Position numbers and translations under genes: made by a program. Below are positions 1 to 6,824 of a stretch of 11,542 bases of DNA, piece after piece; the first letter of the stretch is position 1, and every line of letters starts with the position of its first letter. The stretch covers positions 1 to 11,542 of the forward strand of contig JAEYYQ010000321.1 of the NCBI GenBank assembly GCA_023428365.1, read 5' to 3'. The notes under the pieces are model-generated. The model did no database searches. It was not told the origin of the DNA and saw only the letters and a list, made by a program, of their open reading frames with translations. The DNA is from Pseudomonadota bacterium. GTDB lineage: Bacteria > Pseudomonadota > Alphaproteobacteria > Rhizobiales > Hyphomicrobiaceae.

Positions 1-322
1 CGGCGTTTCCGATGTCATCGAGAATCCAGATGATCTGCATGTCCATGCCCTGGGCGATCGCCGCAGTGGCCGGGCTCGACCCGACCTCACCGATCGGCAC
101 GTCGCCGGACGCCATCGCCTTGATCACATCGGCGCCACCTGAGAACATTTTCCAGTTGATCTTATAGCCGGTCGCCTTTTCCAATTCACCCGAGGCCATC
201 AACGCGCGCATCGGTACGATCATGTCCTGATGCGCGAATGTTACCTCTTTGGTCTGAGCATGGGCACTTGCCATGCCCATGCTGAGCGCGACGGGAAGCG
301 CCAGCAGCCATGTTTTCTTCAT
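1..322 (-). CDS. tauA: TauA-like ABC transporter periplasmic substrate-binding protein (5' part; 3' end outside window)
   Basis: Reading leftward from an ATG at 322-320, the first 107 codons are present and the gene runs off the left edge. The product starts with a Sec signal peptide: Lys-Lys, a hydrophobic stretch, then Ala-His-Ala before Gln23 as the likely cleavage site. The mature part carries the pattern of taurine/nitrate/sulfonate binding proteins: a GELEKATGY segment, WKMFSGGADVIKAMASGD, then IGEVGSSPATAAIAQG. This closely resembles TauA of the taurine importer TauABC, where the GSSP region helps form the ligand pocket. The protein should bind a sulfonate-type or similar anionic ligand in the periplasm and deliver it to an ABC permease presumably encoded to the left. 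The start is supported by GGAGGA seven bases upstream. Taurine itself as ligand is inferred; other members of the family bind other sulfonates or aromatic acids. Confidence 0.82.
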   Translation of the reverse strand, partial: MKKTWLLALPVALSMGMASAHAQTKEVTFAHQDMIVPMRALMASGELEKATGYKINWKMFSGGADVIKAMASGDVPIGEVGSSPATAAIAQGMDMQIIWILDDIGNA

Positions 323-329
323 GCCGTTA

Positions 330-335
330 TCCTCC
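330..335 (-). promoter_or_regulatory. Ribosome binding site of the TauA-like gene
   Basis: On the minus strand GGAGGA lies seven bases before the ATG at 322-320. This is a near-perfect Shine-Dalgarno sequence and it fixes the start of the gene. Confidence 0.8.
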
Positions 336-502
336 AAACGCCCGACTTCCGGCCGGGATCGGCGCTGCTGCTGAGACGAACCTTGGTCGCCAAGTTTCGT
401 TGTGTGAGACCAGTTGTCCCGAATGCTGCAACGGGGACGATCCTAAAGCAGTCTGCAATCCAGAAACAAGCAGTCACGAGTGAAGAAGTTGTCGAATGCG
501 AT

Positions 503-530
503 TTGGCTTTCATTTCAGGCAGTTTATGCT
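503..530 (+). promoter_or_regulatory. Candidate sigma-70-type promoter for the CoA-transferase operon
   Basis: TTGGCT at 503-508 and TATGCT at 525-530 each match four of six consensus bases and are separated by 16 bp. A start of transcription near 537 would give a leader of about 50 nt before the TTG start codon. This is prediction from sequence only; alphaproteobacterial promoters are loosely conserved, so a chance match is possible. Confidence 0.35.
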
Positions 531-574
531 CAAGCTTAGGCGGGATTTGCACGTTTCTTCATCACAATTCAGGC

Positions 575-580
575 GGAGGA
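575..580 (+). promoter_or_regulatory. Ribosome binding site that selects the TTG start of the CoA-transferase
   Basis: GGAGGA ends seven bases before TTG at 588. The in-frame ATG at 600 has no comparable sequence at a proper distance, so the TTG is the better start although it is a rare initiation codon. Confidence 0.7.
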
Positions 581-587
581 AATACGA

Positions 588-1811
588 TTGGTTGGTGGAA
601 TGCGGCCACTGCTGAGCACGTTGCGTGTTTTGGAACTCGGTCACTACATCGCGGCACCATTTTCGACCCGGGTGCTGGCCGATCTTGGAGCGGACGTCAT
701 CAAGGTTGAACCGCTGGCAGGAGATCCGGTCCGCGGCTGGGGTTTGCAGTCGGAAGGGCACTCGATCTGGTGGAGTGTTCACGGGCGCAACAAACGGTGC
801 ATAACGCTCGATTTGCGGAAGCCGGAAGGCATTGAAACTGTTCTCGATCTTGCCGCTCACTGTGACGTGGTCGTTGAGAATTACCGCCCGGGACAATTAG
901 AGAAATGGGGTATCGCGCCGGATCGGTTGGCTGCTCGCCGGCCGGGGATCATCGTCGTCCGAATATCAGGTTACGGTCAGACTGGTCCGCATGCGCAGCG
1001 GGCGGGCTTCGGAGTTATCGGCGAGGCCAAAGGCGGGCTGAGATATCTTGGTGGCTATCCCAGTACAGTCACGGACCTGCCGCCGCCGCGCGCAGGCGTA
1101 AGCCTCGGTGACAGTGTCGCTGGTCTTTATGGTGCGCTTGGCGCGCTCGCTGCCGTCATCGACCAGCGCAGTTCCGGTGCCACAGAAGCTCGTGTCATTG
1201 ACGTTGCGCTGGGCGAGGCGGTGTTGTCGCTGCTCGAAGGCTGTCTCCCGGAATATGGCCTGCTCGGAAAAATCCGCGAGCCGATGGGCACCGGGATTAG
1301 TTCAGCAGCTCCAACAAATACCTATCCGTGCAAGGATGGATTATGGCTGTTGATTGCTGCCAATTCGAACCCGTTGTTCGCCGGACTCTGCCGTGTCATG
1401 GGACGTCCGGATCTGGCTCGTGAGCCGCGCTTCAAAGAGAACCTCAACCGCGTCGAAAACGTCGCCGAGCTCGACAAGATCATCAGTGACTGGACGCTTG
1501 GGCACGACAGCACGATGCTGCTCGATCAGCTCGAAGCCGCAAATATTCCTGCGACGAAAATCTATACGATAGCTGACGTTGCCAGCGATCCGCACTATCA
1601 CGCGAGACGCATGGTTACGGAGATCGAAGACCCTGCTCACGGCCGACTTCTGCATCCCGGCGTCGTGCCTGTGATTGACGGGCTGGATCGTGATGCGCAA
1701 ATCCGCTGGGCGGGGCCGCCTGTCGGTCACCACAATCGCGAGGGCTATGGCGAACTGCTAGGTTATACGAGCGAGAAACTCGCGACGCTACGCGATAAGG
1801 GCGTTCTATGA
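588..1811 (+). CDS. Family III CoA-transferase (CaiB/BaiF family)
   Basis: The 407-residue product belongs to the CaiB/BaiF (family III) acyl-CoA transferases, which move coenzyme A between carboxylic acids through an enzyme-bound aspartyl intermediate in the cytoplasm. The N-terminal signature is clear: VLELGHYIAAP, then LADLGADVIKVEPLAGDP at residues 31-47. Further on are VVENYRPGQLEKWGI (95-109), RISGYGQTGP (125-134) and the catalytic region GVSLGDSVAGLYG. Asp175 matches the active-site Asp169 of formyl-CoA transferase. The length is normal for the family. The TTG start is chosen for its strong ribosome binding site; the alternative ATG at 600 would remove four residues. The acid substrate cannot be read from sequence: formyl-, carnitine-, succinyl- and aromatic-acid-specific enzymes share these motifs. 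The ABM-fold gene 53 nt downstream is probably co-transcribed, and the divergent TauA-like transporter gene suggests a role in using an imported organic acid. Confidence 0.9.
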   Translation: MVGGMRPLLSTLRVLELGHYIAAPFSTRVLADLGADVIKVEPLAGDPVRGWGLQSEGHSIWWSVHGRNKRCITLDLRKPEGIETVLDLAAHCDVVVENYRPGQLEKWGIAPDRLAARRPGIIVVRISGYGQTGPHAQRAGFGVIGEAKGGLRYLGGYPSTVTDLPPPRAGVSLGDSVAGLYGALGALAAVIDQRSSGATEARVIDVALGEAVLSLLEGCLPEYGLLGKIREPMGTGISSAAPTNTYPCKDGLWLLIAANSNPLFAGLCRVMGRPDLAREPRFKENLNRVENVAELDKIISDWTLGHDSTMLLDQLEAANIPATKIYTIADVASDPHYHARRMVTEIEDPAHGRLLHPGVVPVIDGLDRDAQIRWAGPPVGHHNREGYGELLGYTSEKLATLRDKGVL

Positions 1812-1864
1812 GACGTCTCGATATAACCGCCGCGGTGCGGTCTGGATCAATGAGGGGATAACGA

Positions 1865-2167
1865 ATGTACGTCGTGGTGGTGTTTTTCAATTCGAAGCCG
1901 CAGCATACCGCTGCCTTCCGGACGGCTCTGATGACCCAGGCCCACAACAGCCTGGAGAAAGAATCGGGTTGTCGTCAGTTCGATGTCTCGCAAGATCCGC
2001 TCGAACCGAACGCCTTCTTTCTTTACGAGATTTACGACGACGCGCAGGCGTTCAAGGTTCATCTCGAAAGCGAGCACTTCAAAACATTCAATGAGCATGT
2101 CACGCCGATGACGGAATCCAAGCGCGTGCTCACCTACGATCTGCTGACTGGCCACGGCCAGGCCTGA
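1865..2167 (+). CDS. Antibiotic biosynthesis monooxygenase (ABM) domain protein, YgiN/LsrG-like
   Basis: This 100-residue protein has the layout of a single ABM domain: a dimeric alpha/beta ferredoxin-like barrel. It opens with a beta strand (MYVVVVFFN). Next come a helix, then ESGCRQFDVSQDPLEPNAFFLYEIYDDAQAFKVHLES at residues 38-74. The ending (HFKTFNEHVTPM) is typical of the family. The GC.x.FDV, the FxLYE strand and the H-x-x-S-x-H-F-K segment are the recognisable family features. Known members include quinol monooxygenases, haem-degrading enzymes and the isomerase LsrG, so the chemistry is not settled. AGGGG seven bases upstream supports the start. It lies 53 nt behind the CoA-transferase in the same direction, so the two probably form an operon and act on related metabolites. 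Confidence 0.82.
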   Translation: MYVVVVFFNSKPQHTAAFRTALMTQAHNSLEKESGCRQFDVSQDPLEPNAFFLYEIYDDAQAFKVHLESEHFKTFNEHVTPMTESKRVLTYDLLTGHGQA

Positions 2168-2207
2168 CCGTTCGGCGTTCCATGAACATTGCCAGTTCGG
2201 CTAGCCG

Positions 2208-3281
2208 ATGATCCCCACGCCGCCATCGTCGCGCACCTGTGTGTTTGCGATATCGGCGGACTATGAGCGCCGCACCGGCGGATGGGTTTACGATCAGCGC
2301 CTGATGTGCGAACTGCGGGATCGCGGCTGGACGATCCGTGATCTTGTCCTGCCAGCTGGCTTTCCGTCGCCAGATGATCGGGCGCGCACGCAGTCGGCGG
2401 AGATGCTAGCCGCGTTGCCGGATGGGACGCTGGTCGTCATCGACCAGCTCTGTCTCGGCGTGATGCCGGACGTTGCCCGGGACCAGGCACATCGTCTGCG
2501 GATGGTGATGATCGTGCATCATCCGTTGTCGTCAGAGGCAGGGATCAGCGCCGATCAATATCGCGAACGCATGTCCTCCGAACGCGAGGCTTTGAGGCAC
2601 GTCGCGCTTGTCATCGTGACATCGCTCACCACCGCGCGTGATCTTCGCGACAATTTCGATGTCAGCGAAGATCGGATCGTAGTAGCTGTTCCGGGTGTCG
2701 ATGAGCAGCCGGTCGCGATCGGGGCAGGCGGCGATCCTGTGATGCTGAGCGTTGGTGCAGTCGTTCCACGCAAGGATCATGGGTCACTGATTTCCGCGCT
2801 TGCCGATCTCACCCATCTTCCGTGGCATCTGAACATCGTCGGCAATGTCACCCGGGCGCCAGAGCACGTCGCGGCGGCGAGATCGCTGATTGCACGACAC
2901 GGACTATCAGACCGCGTGACGCTATGCGGTGAATACGCAGATGCAGCACTCGACCGGGCATGGCGCGACACCAATCTGTATGTCGCCGCATCCCTCCATG
3001 AAGGTTTCGGCATGGCGATTTCGGAGGCCATCGCACGCGGCATTCCAGTGGTCGCCACGGCCGCCGGTGCTGTTTCGGAATGGCTCGATCCATCCGCGGC
3101 GATCCTGGTCGAGCCCGGCAATGTCACAGAGCTGCGCGAAGCGCTGTCCCGAGCTCTTTCAAATCCGGCCACCCGTGCTCAGCTTCGGCGAAGGGCACTG
3201 GATGCGCGCAACCATCTGCCGCGTTGGGAGGAGACCGCGGCGAAAGTCGACGACGCACTAACGCGCCTTGTCGCGGATTAA
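2208..3281 (+). CDS. GT-B glycosyltransferase, family 4
   Basis: The 357-residue product is a retaining GT-B glycosyltransferase of the GT4/GT1_4 type, which transfers a sugar from a nucleotide-sugar donor to an acceptor in the cytoplasm or at the inner membrane face. The N-terminal acceptor domain holds the glycine-containing loop RRTGGWVYDQ (21-30) and HHPL (104-107). The linker has PGVD (162-165). The C-terminal donor domain begins with SVGAVVPRKDH (181-191), where Arg188/Lys189 are placed to contact the diphosphate. The E-x7-E motif is intact: Glu265 and Glu273 in EGFGMAISE, followed by GIPVVATAAGAVSEWL. No signal peptide or membrane segment is present. The start has no good Shine-Dalgarno sequence and remains uncertain. 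It follows the ABM gene by 40 nt; its stop overlaps that of the next, opposing gene. Donor and acceptor are unknown, and no polysaccharide genes lie nearby. Confidence 0.88.
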   Translation: MIPTPPSSRTCVFAISADYERRTGGWVYDQRLMCELRDRGWTIRDLVLPAGFPSPDDRARTQSAEMLAALPDGTLVVIDQLCLGVMPDVARDQAHRLRMVMIVHHPLSSEAGISADQYRERMSSEREALRHVALVIVTSLTTARDLRDNFDVSEDRIVVAVPGVDEQPVAIGAGGDPVMLSVGAVVPRKDHGSLISALADLTHLPWHLNIVGNVTRAPEHVAAARSLIARHGLSDRVTLCGEYADAALDRAWRDTNLYVAASLHEGFGMAISEAIARGIPVVATAAGAVSEWLDPSAAILVEPGNVTELREALSRALSNPATRAQLRRRALDARNHLPRWEETAAKVDDALTRLVAD

Positions 3282-4081
3282 TCGAGTCGCGCCACATCCA
3301 GTTGGTGAATGATGCCTTCCGTCTCGGCATTCAGCGCCGGGTAGCGCTTCAACACGAGGGGATCATGCCCCGGCACGACATGACGCCGGGAGGTCGCTAA
3401 AGCCTCCAGCCGGGAATAGCTCTTCAACGTTGCCTCGACATCGACGACGATCGGGAACGGTCGGCGCCGCTCGAAGTTTTCGTAAAGATGCGTCGCGTCG
3501 GATGCCAAAACCACCCAGCCAGTGTCGGTTTTCACGCGCACGCATTGTAGGCCTTTGCTGTGACCGGGGACTGCATGAACCGTGACGCCGGGCGCGATAG
3601 CGCCATCGCCCTCATGAAATGTCACACGACCGGAATAGACCTTCTTCACCATCTGGCAGACATGATCGGCATTGAAGGGAAGGCGCAGAACTTTTTCGCA
3701 CATGCACCGACCGGTGGCGTAGCTCATCTCGGCGTCTTGCAAGTGAAATTGTGCATTCTGATAATGGTCGAGCGTCCCAGCATGGTCGTAATGCAGGTGC
3801 GAGATGATAACATCGCTGATCGCGTCGGCATCGATATCGATATGCCTCAGCAACTCTCGCGGCTCGTGGTCGATATGGCGGCCCCGTTTGCTGGCTTCGG
3901 CCCGATCGAAGCCGGTATCGAGCAGGATGGTGCGATGCTGATTTCGGATGACCCAGACGAAATAGTCGATCGGCTGCGGGCTGGCATGGTCGTCGGCCAG
4001 CAGGAAATTATCGGCGCGGGTGCGATTTGCATGCCGCCCGTACTTCAGGGCCAGAATTTCATAAGTTTCCGAATCCGCCAT
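3278..4081 (-). CDS. N-acyl homoserine lactonase-like metallo-beta-lactamase-fold hydrolase
   Basis: The 267-residue product is a metallo-beta-lactamase-fold hydrolase of the AHL-lactonase-like group. The metal-binding set is complete: HLHYDH at 95-100 (His95, His97, Asp99, His100), His174 in PGHSKG, Asp195 in ASDATHLYE and His239 in PGHDP. The N-terminal FVWVIRNQHRTILLDTGFD strand pair is typical of the fold. Enzymes of this group open lactone rings, some of them quorum-sensing acyl homoserine lactones. The tyrosine that follows the bridging Asp by three residues in AiiA (Asp191/Tyr194) is His198 here, with Tyr200 two further on, so acyl homoserine lactone as substrate is only a possibility. 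There is no signal peptide, suggesting a cytoplasmic enzyme. Its stop overlaps the glycosyltransferase stop, and it diverges from the malonyl-CoA decarboxylase gene. Start chosen at the ATG with a GGGGA element upstream. Confidence 0.88.
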   Translation of the reverse strand: MADSETYEILALKYGRHANRTRADNFLLADDHASPQPIDYFVWVIRNQHRTILLDTGFDRAEASKRGRHIDHEPRELLRHIDIDADAISDVIISHLHYDHAGTLDHYQNAQFHLQDAEMSYATGRCMCEKVLRLPFNADHVCQMVKKVYSGRVTFHEGDGAIAPGVTVHAVPGHSKGLQCVRVKTDTGWVVLASDATHLYENFERRRPFPIVVDVEATLKSYSRLEALATSRRHVVPGHDPLVLKRYPALNAETEGIIHQLDVARLD

Positions 4082-4191
4082 GGCGTTCGTCCCCGGAGCG
4101 TTGTTAATTTGCGTCTAGATAGCCAAGCGGAACTTTCCGCGTCGAGGAGAAAGCCGGGCTTGATGCCCGTGAAGATCCAAAGGATGGCTGC
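4082..4191. other. Divergent promoter region between the lactonase-like gene and malonyl-CoA decarboxylase
   Basis: These 110 bp must contain the control sites of both diverging genes. A perfect palindrome at 4127-4140 lies near the middle, and a 5-bp perfect stem with a TTGAT loop lies at 4155-4169, just before the ribosome binding site of the decarboxylase. No clear -35/-10 pair was found. Confidence 0.5.
4127..4140. promoter_or_regulatory. Perfect inverted repeat, candidate operator
   Basis: GCGGAA and TTCCGC are exact inverse complements separated by CT, making a 14-bp palindrome. It lies 46 bp from the lactonase-like start and 52 bp from the decarboxylase start. That position suits a repressor or activator acting on one or both genes, but no regulator gene is nearby and the family of the binder cannot be named. 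Confidence 0.35.
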
Positions 4192-5613
4192 GTGAACGTT
4201 TCCTTTCTGCAGGAACTGCTCAACACGGTGGCCGAGCAAGGCCGTCAATTGCTGCCGTGGCCACTCCGCAATGTCGATGTGACAGCGGACATCGAGGAAT
4301 TGTCTCAGGCCCTTGTGTCGGTGCGCGGGGAAGCCTCCGGCGTGGCACTGGCCCATCAGATTTTGACGCTCTATCAGGGCCTGCCGCCGGAAGGGAAGGA
4401 TACCTATTTCCGCTTCCTGGCTGAAAAGCTGGGACCGGACGTGACCAAGGTCGCAACCGCTGCGACCGCCTACATCGCCAATCCGACCGCTGCGTCGCTT
4501 GAAGAGCTGCAGTTTTCCGTAGAAAGCCCGCGCCAGGAATATTTCCGCAGGCTTAATCTCGCCCCAGGCGCCACCGCCAAGATCGTCGCCATGCGGCGCG
4601 ATCTGTTGTCGGTGCTCGGGAACGATCCGGGGTTGGCTGCCGTCGACAGCGATCTCAGGCACCTGCTGTATTCCTGGTTCAATCGCGGGTTCCTGGTGGT
4701 GCGACGCATCGATTGGCAGACGCCCGCTGCGATCCTGGAAAAGATCATCGCCTACGAAGCGGTGCACGAAATCCGCGGCTGGGAGGATCTGCGTCGCCGC
4801 CTCGATCCGGCTGACCGGCGCTGCTTTGCCTTCTTCCATCCTGCTCTGATCGATGATCCGCTGATCTTCGTCGAGGTGGCGCTGACCCGCGATATCCCGG
4901 AAACGATTGCCAGCGTTTTGGAAGAAGCGCCGAAGAACGGGCAATCAGCCGAACCGAAGACGGCGGTGTTCTATTCGATCTCCAACTGTCAGGAGGGATT
5001 GAAGGGCATTTCGTTTGGCAACTTCCTGATCAAGCAGGTGGTCGAGGAATTGGCGCGCGAGCAGCCGAGCCTGCGGACCTTCGTGACCCTGTCGCCCATG
5101 CCGCTATTCGCCCGCTGGCTGAAGTCTATGCTGGCTGACGACGAGACCGGCTTGATCACGCCAGAGGTTCGCTACGCGTTGTTAGCTCTTGACGATCCAG
5201 GCTGGATCGATGAGCCGGAGAAAGCGGCCGAGCTGGAGGAACTGCTGACCGTTCTGGCGGCGCGTTATCTCGCGATGGCAAAGTCCGCGGAGAGCCGTCC
5301 GATTGACCCCGTTGCGCGTTTCCACCTCGGCAATGGCGCGCGTCTGGAGCAGATCAACTGGCTCGCCAATCCATCGGCCAGAGGGCTGAAAGAGTCCCAC
5401 GGCCTGATGGTTAACTATCTGTATGAGGTGAAAGAAATCGAGCGTAACCATGAGGCCTATGCAAACGAGGGTGTCGTCGCCGTGTCACGCGGTGTACGCG
5501 CTCTGCTCAAGTCCACGCCCAAGGTGCGCGCCATTGCGGAGCCCAAGCGATTGCCATCTCCCGAGACGACTGAGACCGATAACGAGGATATCGCTATCCC
5601 TATTGAAAGGTAG
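4192..5613 (+). CDS. Malonyl-CoA decarboxylase
   Basis: The 473-residue product is malonyl-CoA decarboxylase (EC 4.1.1.9, the MatA/MLYCD family), which converts malonyl-CoA to acetyl-CoA and CO2. The N-terminal helical domain covers about residues 1-170 and the acetyltransferase-like catalytic domain the rest. Family motifs are FFHPALIDDPLIFVEVALT (214-232), FYSISNCQEGLKGISFGNFL (260-279), TLSPMP around Ser301, and FHLGNGARLEQINW with His378. Ser301 and His378 match the catalytic Ser329 and His423 of the human enzyme. Near the end are MVNYLYEVKEIERNHEAY and an acidic variable tail. The start is GTG with AAGGA seven bases upstream; no in-frame ATG lies close upstream. In rhizobia the gene usually sits with matB (malonyl-CoA synthetase) and matC (transport). 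Neither is seen here, so the gene may adjust malonyl-CoA levels rather than feed on malonate, though matBC could be elsewhere. Confidence 0.95.
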   Translation: MNVSFLQELLNTVAEQGRQLLPWPLRNVDVTADIEELSQALVSVRGEASGVALAHQILTLYQGLPPEGKDTYFRFLAEKLGPDVTKVATAATAYIANPTAASLEELQFSVESPRQEYFRRLNLAPGATAKIVAMRRDLLSVLGNDPGLAAVDSDLRHLLYSWFNRGFLVVRRIDWQTPAAILEKIIAYEAVHEIRGWEDLRRRLDPADRRCFAFFHPALIDDPLIFVEVALTRDIPETIASVLEEAPKNGQSAEPKTAVFYSISNCQEGLKGISFGNFLIKQVVEELAREQPSLRTFVTLSPMPLFARWLKSMLADDETGLITPEVRYALLALDDPGWIDEPEKAAELEELLTVLAARYLAMAKSAESRPIDPVARFHLGNGARLEQINWLANPSARGLKESHGLMVNYLYEVKEIERNHEAYANEGVVAVSRGVRALLKSTPKVRAIAEPKRLPSPETTETDNEDIAIPIER

Positions 5614-5628
5614 CTTCTTGTGCCCGAT

Positions 5629-5657
5629 TTGACAGCGTGCTGAAGTTGAATAAGTAG
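5629..5657 (+). promoter_or_regulatory. Possible promoter upstream of the zinc metallopeptidase gene
   Basis: A perfect -35 consensus TTGACA lies at 5629-5634, just after the malonyl-CoA decarboxylase stop. The best -10 regions at about 5651-5657 (within TAAGTAG) match poorly. Since the two genes are 96 bp apart, a separate promoter here is reasonable but unproved. Confidence 0.3.
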
Positions 5658-5709
5658 AGTTCGAATTCGCCTGCGGGCGGCATGATACATCCGGAAAGCC
5701 AGGACTCTG

Positions 5710-6681
5710 ATGCGCTACGACGATCGTGATCGGGAAAGCAGTAATGTCGAGGACCGGCGCGGTGAAACGCGCGGCGGACGTTTTCCTTTCCCGGGAGGCG
5801 GCCGCGGCGGATTTCCGATCCAGATCGGCGGTCGGCGGGGCGGTGGTTTCAGCATAACGACGCTTTTGATCATCGGTGCGATTATGCTGATGTTCGGCAT
5901 CAATCCGCTCGATCTGTTGACGGGCGGTCGCGGCGGCATGCCGGACATTCAGATGCCACGCATCGATCCGGGCCAGATGCAGCCACGCGATGGTGTCGAG
6001 CTGCCGCAGCGTGGCGGCCAGCAGACCGCTGGCAACGAAGACGCCACCAAGCGGTTTGTTGCGCGCGTCCTTGCCGATACGGAAAACGTGTGGTCCTCGG
6101 TGTTCCAGGCCGCCGGTCGTCGCTATCAGGAGCCGCGGCTGGTGTTGTTCTCGGGCGCTGTAGACACCCAGTGCGGTCAGGGCGTTGCCCAGGTTGGGCC
6201 GTTCTACTGCCCGCTCGATCAGAAGGTTTACATCGATCTGTCGTTCTTCAATCAGCTGGCGCAGCAGTTCAAGGCACCGGGTGACTTCGCGCAGGCCTAC
6301 GTGATTGCTCATGAGGTCGGGCACCACGTGCAGACACTGCTAGGCATCGCGGAGCAGGTTCAGCGCGCCAAGCAGCAGATGTCGGAGCGGCAGGCCAATC
6401 AGCTTCAGGTGCGCATGGAACTGCAGGCGGATTGTCTGGCAGGTGTTTGGGCCAAACTCACCGACCGCCAGAACAATCGGCTGGAGCCTGGTGATATCGA
6501 AGAGGGCCTGAACGCCGCGAGCCGGATTGGTGACGATACCCTGCAACGCCAGATGACGGGCCGTGTCGTTCCCGATGCCTTCACCCATGGATCGTCCGAG
6601 CAGCGGGTCCGCTGGTTCCGACGCGGCTTTGATTCGGGCAGCATGCAGTCCTGCGATACATTCAACGCGACGTCGCTGTAA
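5710..6681 (+). CDS. ypfJ: Neutral zinc metallopeptidase, YpfJ/KPN_02809 family
   Basis: The 323-residue product belongs to the YpfJ family of putative neutral zinc metallopeptidases. A charged, Gly/Arg-rich N-terminus (1-46) is followed by one membrane segment (about 48-64, FSITTLLIIGAIMLMFGI). After this come a Pro/Gly/Gln-rich linker and the peptidase domain (about 112-320). The zinc site is visible: HEVGHH at 201-206, with His201 and His205 as ligands and Glu202 as catalytic base, and MELQADCLAGVWA with Glu237 as the likely third ligand. CGQGVAQVGPFYCPLDQKVYIDLSFF (155-180) and SSEQRVRWFRRGFDSG (295-310) are also typical. The domain probably faces the periplasm. The substrate of this family is not established. 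AGGA five bases before the ATG supports the start. It lies 96 nt behind malonyl-CoA decarboxylase with no evident functional link. Confidence 0.92.
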   Translation: MRYDDRDRESSNVEDRRGETRGGRFPFPGGGRGGFPIQIGGRRGGGFSITTLLIIGAIMLMFGINPLDLLTGGRGGMPDIQMPRIDPGQMQPRDGVELPQRGGQQTAGNEDATKRFVARVLADTENVWSSVFQAAGRRYQEPRLVLFSGAVDTQCGQGVAQVGPFYCPLDQKVYIDLSFFNQLAQQFKAPGDFAQAYVIAHEVGHHVQTLLGIAEQVQRAKQQMSERQANQLQVRMELQADCLAGVWAKLTDRQNNRLEPGDIEEGLNAASRIGDDTLQRQMTGRVVPDAFTHGSSEQRVRWFRRGFDSGSMQSCDTFNATSL

Positions 6682-6824
6682 GATCCTCTGATTGCCTGAT
6701 ATGCCGTCTCCGGAAAGTTGGCTGGCTCTCGCCGCTATCTTTTCGGAGCCAGAATGCGACCGTCCGACAGGCACGGACGGCGCAGCATCTAATCCGCGGG
6801 CAGTCATCGACAGTAGTGCCGCCT
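6682..6824 (+). repeat. Two tandem perfect hairpins downstream of the zinc metallopeptidase gene
   Basis: CTGGCTC (6722-6728) pairs exactly with GAGCCAG (6746-6752) across a 17-nt loop. Seven bases further, CCGTCCG (6760-6766) pairs exactly with CGGACGG (6774-6780) across a 7-nt loop. Neither is followed by a run of T, so they do not form a standard intrinsic terminator. They may protect or end the metallopeptidase mRNA. No gene is visible in this stretch. Confidence 0.45.

Larger units (their letters stand above)
323..587. other. Divergent intergenic region between the TauA-like gene and the CoA-transferase
   Basis: These 265 bp are visibly less GC-rich than the flanking genes and must hold the promoters of both diverging genes. 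Short overlapping reading frames here have no recognisable protein character and no good ribosome binding site. The only reasonable promoter match I see is the rightward one at 503-530. For the leftward gene only a weak TAGGAT-type element was noticed. An imperfect inverted repeat with GGTC/GACC ends lies at about 392-418, but its arms match too poorly to call an operator. Confidence 0.6.

Noticed and set aside
230..709. 159-codon rightward frame across the TauA-like/CoA-transferase intergenic region
   Set aside because: It overlaps two well-supported genes and has no plausible protein character or ribosome binding site.
2182..2211. Nine-codon mini-ORF whose TGA overlaps the glycosyltransferase ATG (ATGA)
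   Set aside because: It could couple translation to a gene that lacks its own ribosome binding site, but the mini-ORF has no such site either, so chance is as likely.
3560..4195. 211-codon rightward frame opposite the lactonase-like gene
   Set aside because: The opposite strand encodes a complete metallo-beta-lactamase with all metal ligands; this frame shows no domain or ribosome binding site.
4045..4944. 299-codon leftward frame overlapping malonyl-CoA decarboxylase
   Set aside because: It is antisense to conserved malonyl-CoA decarboxylase sequence and contains no recognisable motif.
5485..6327. 280-codon leftward frame opposite the zinc metallopeptidase
   Set aside because: The plus strand carries the HEVGHH metallopeptidase; the antisense frame has no recognisable features.
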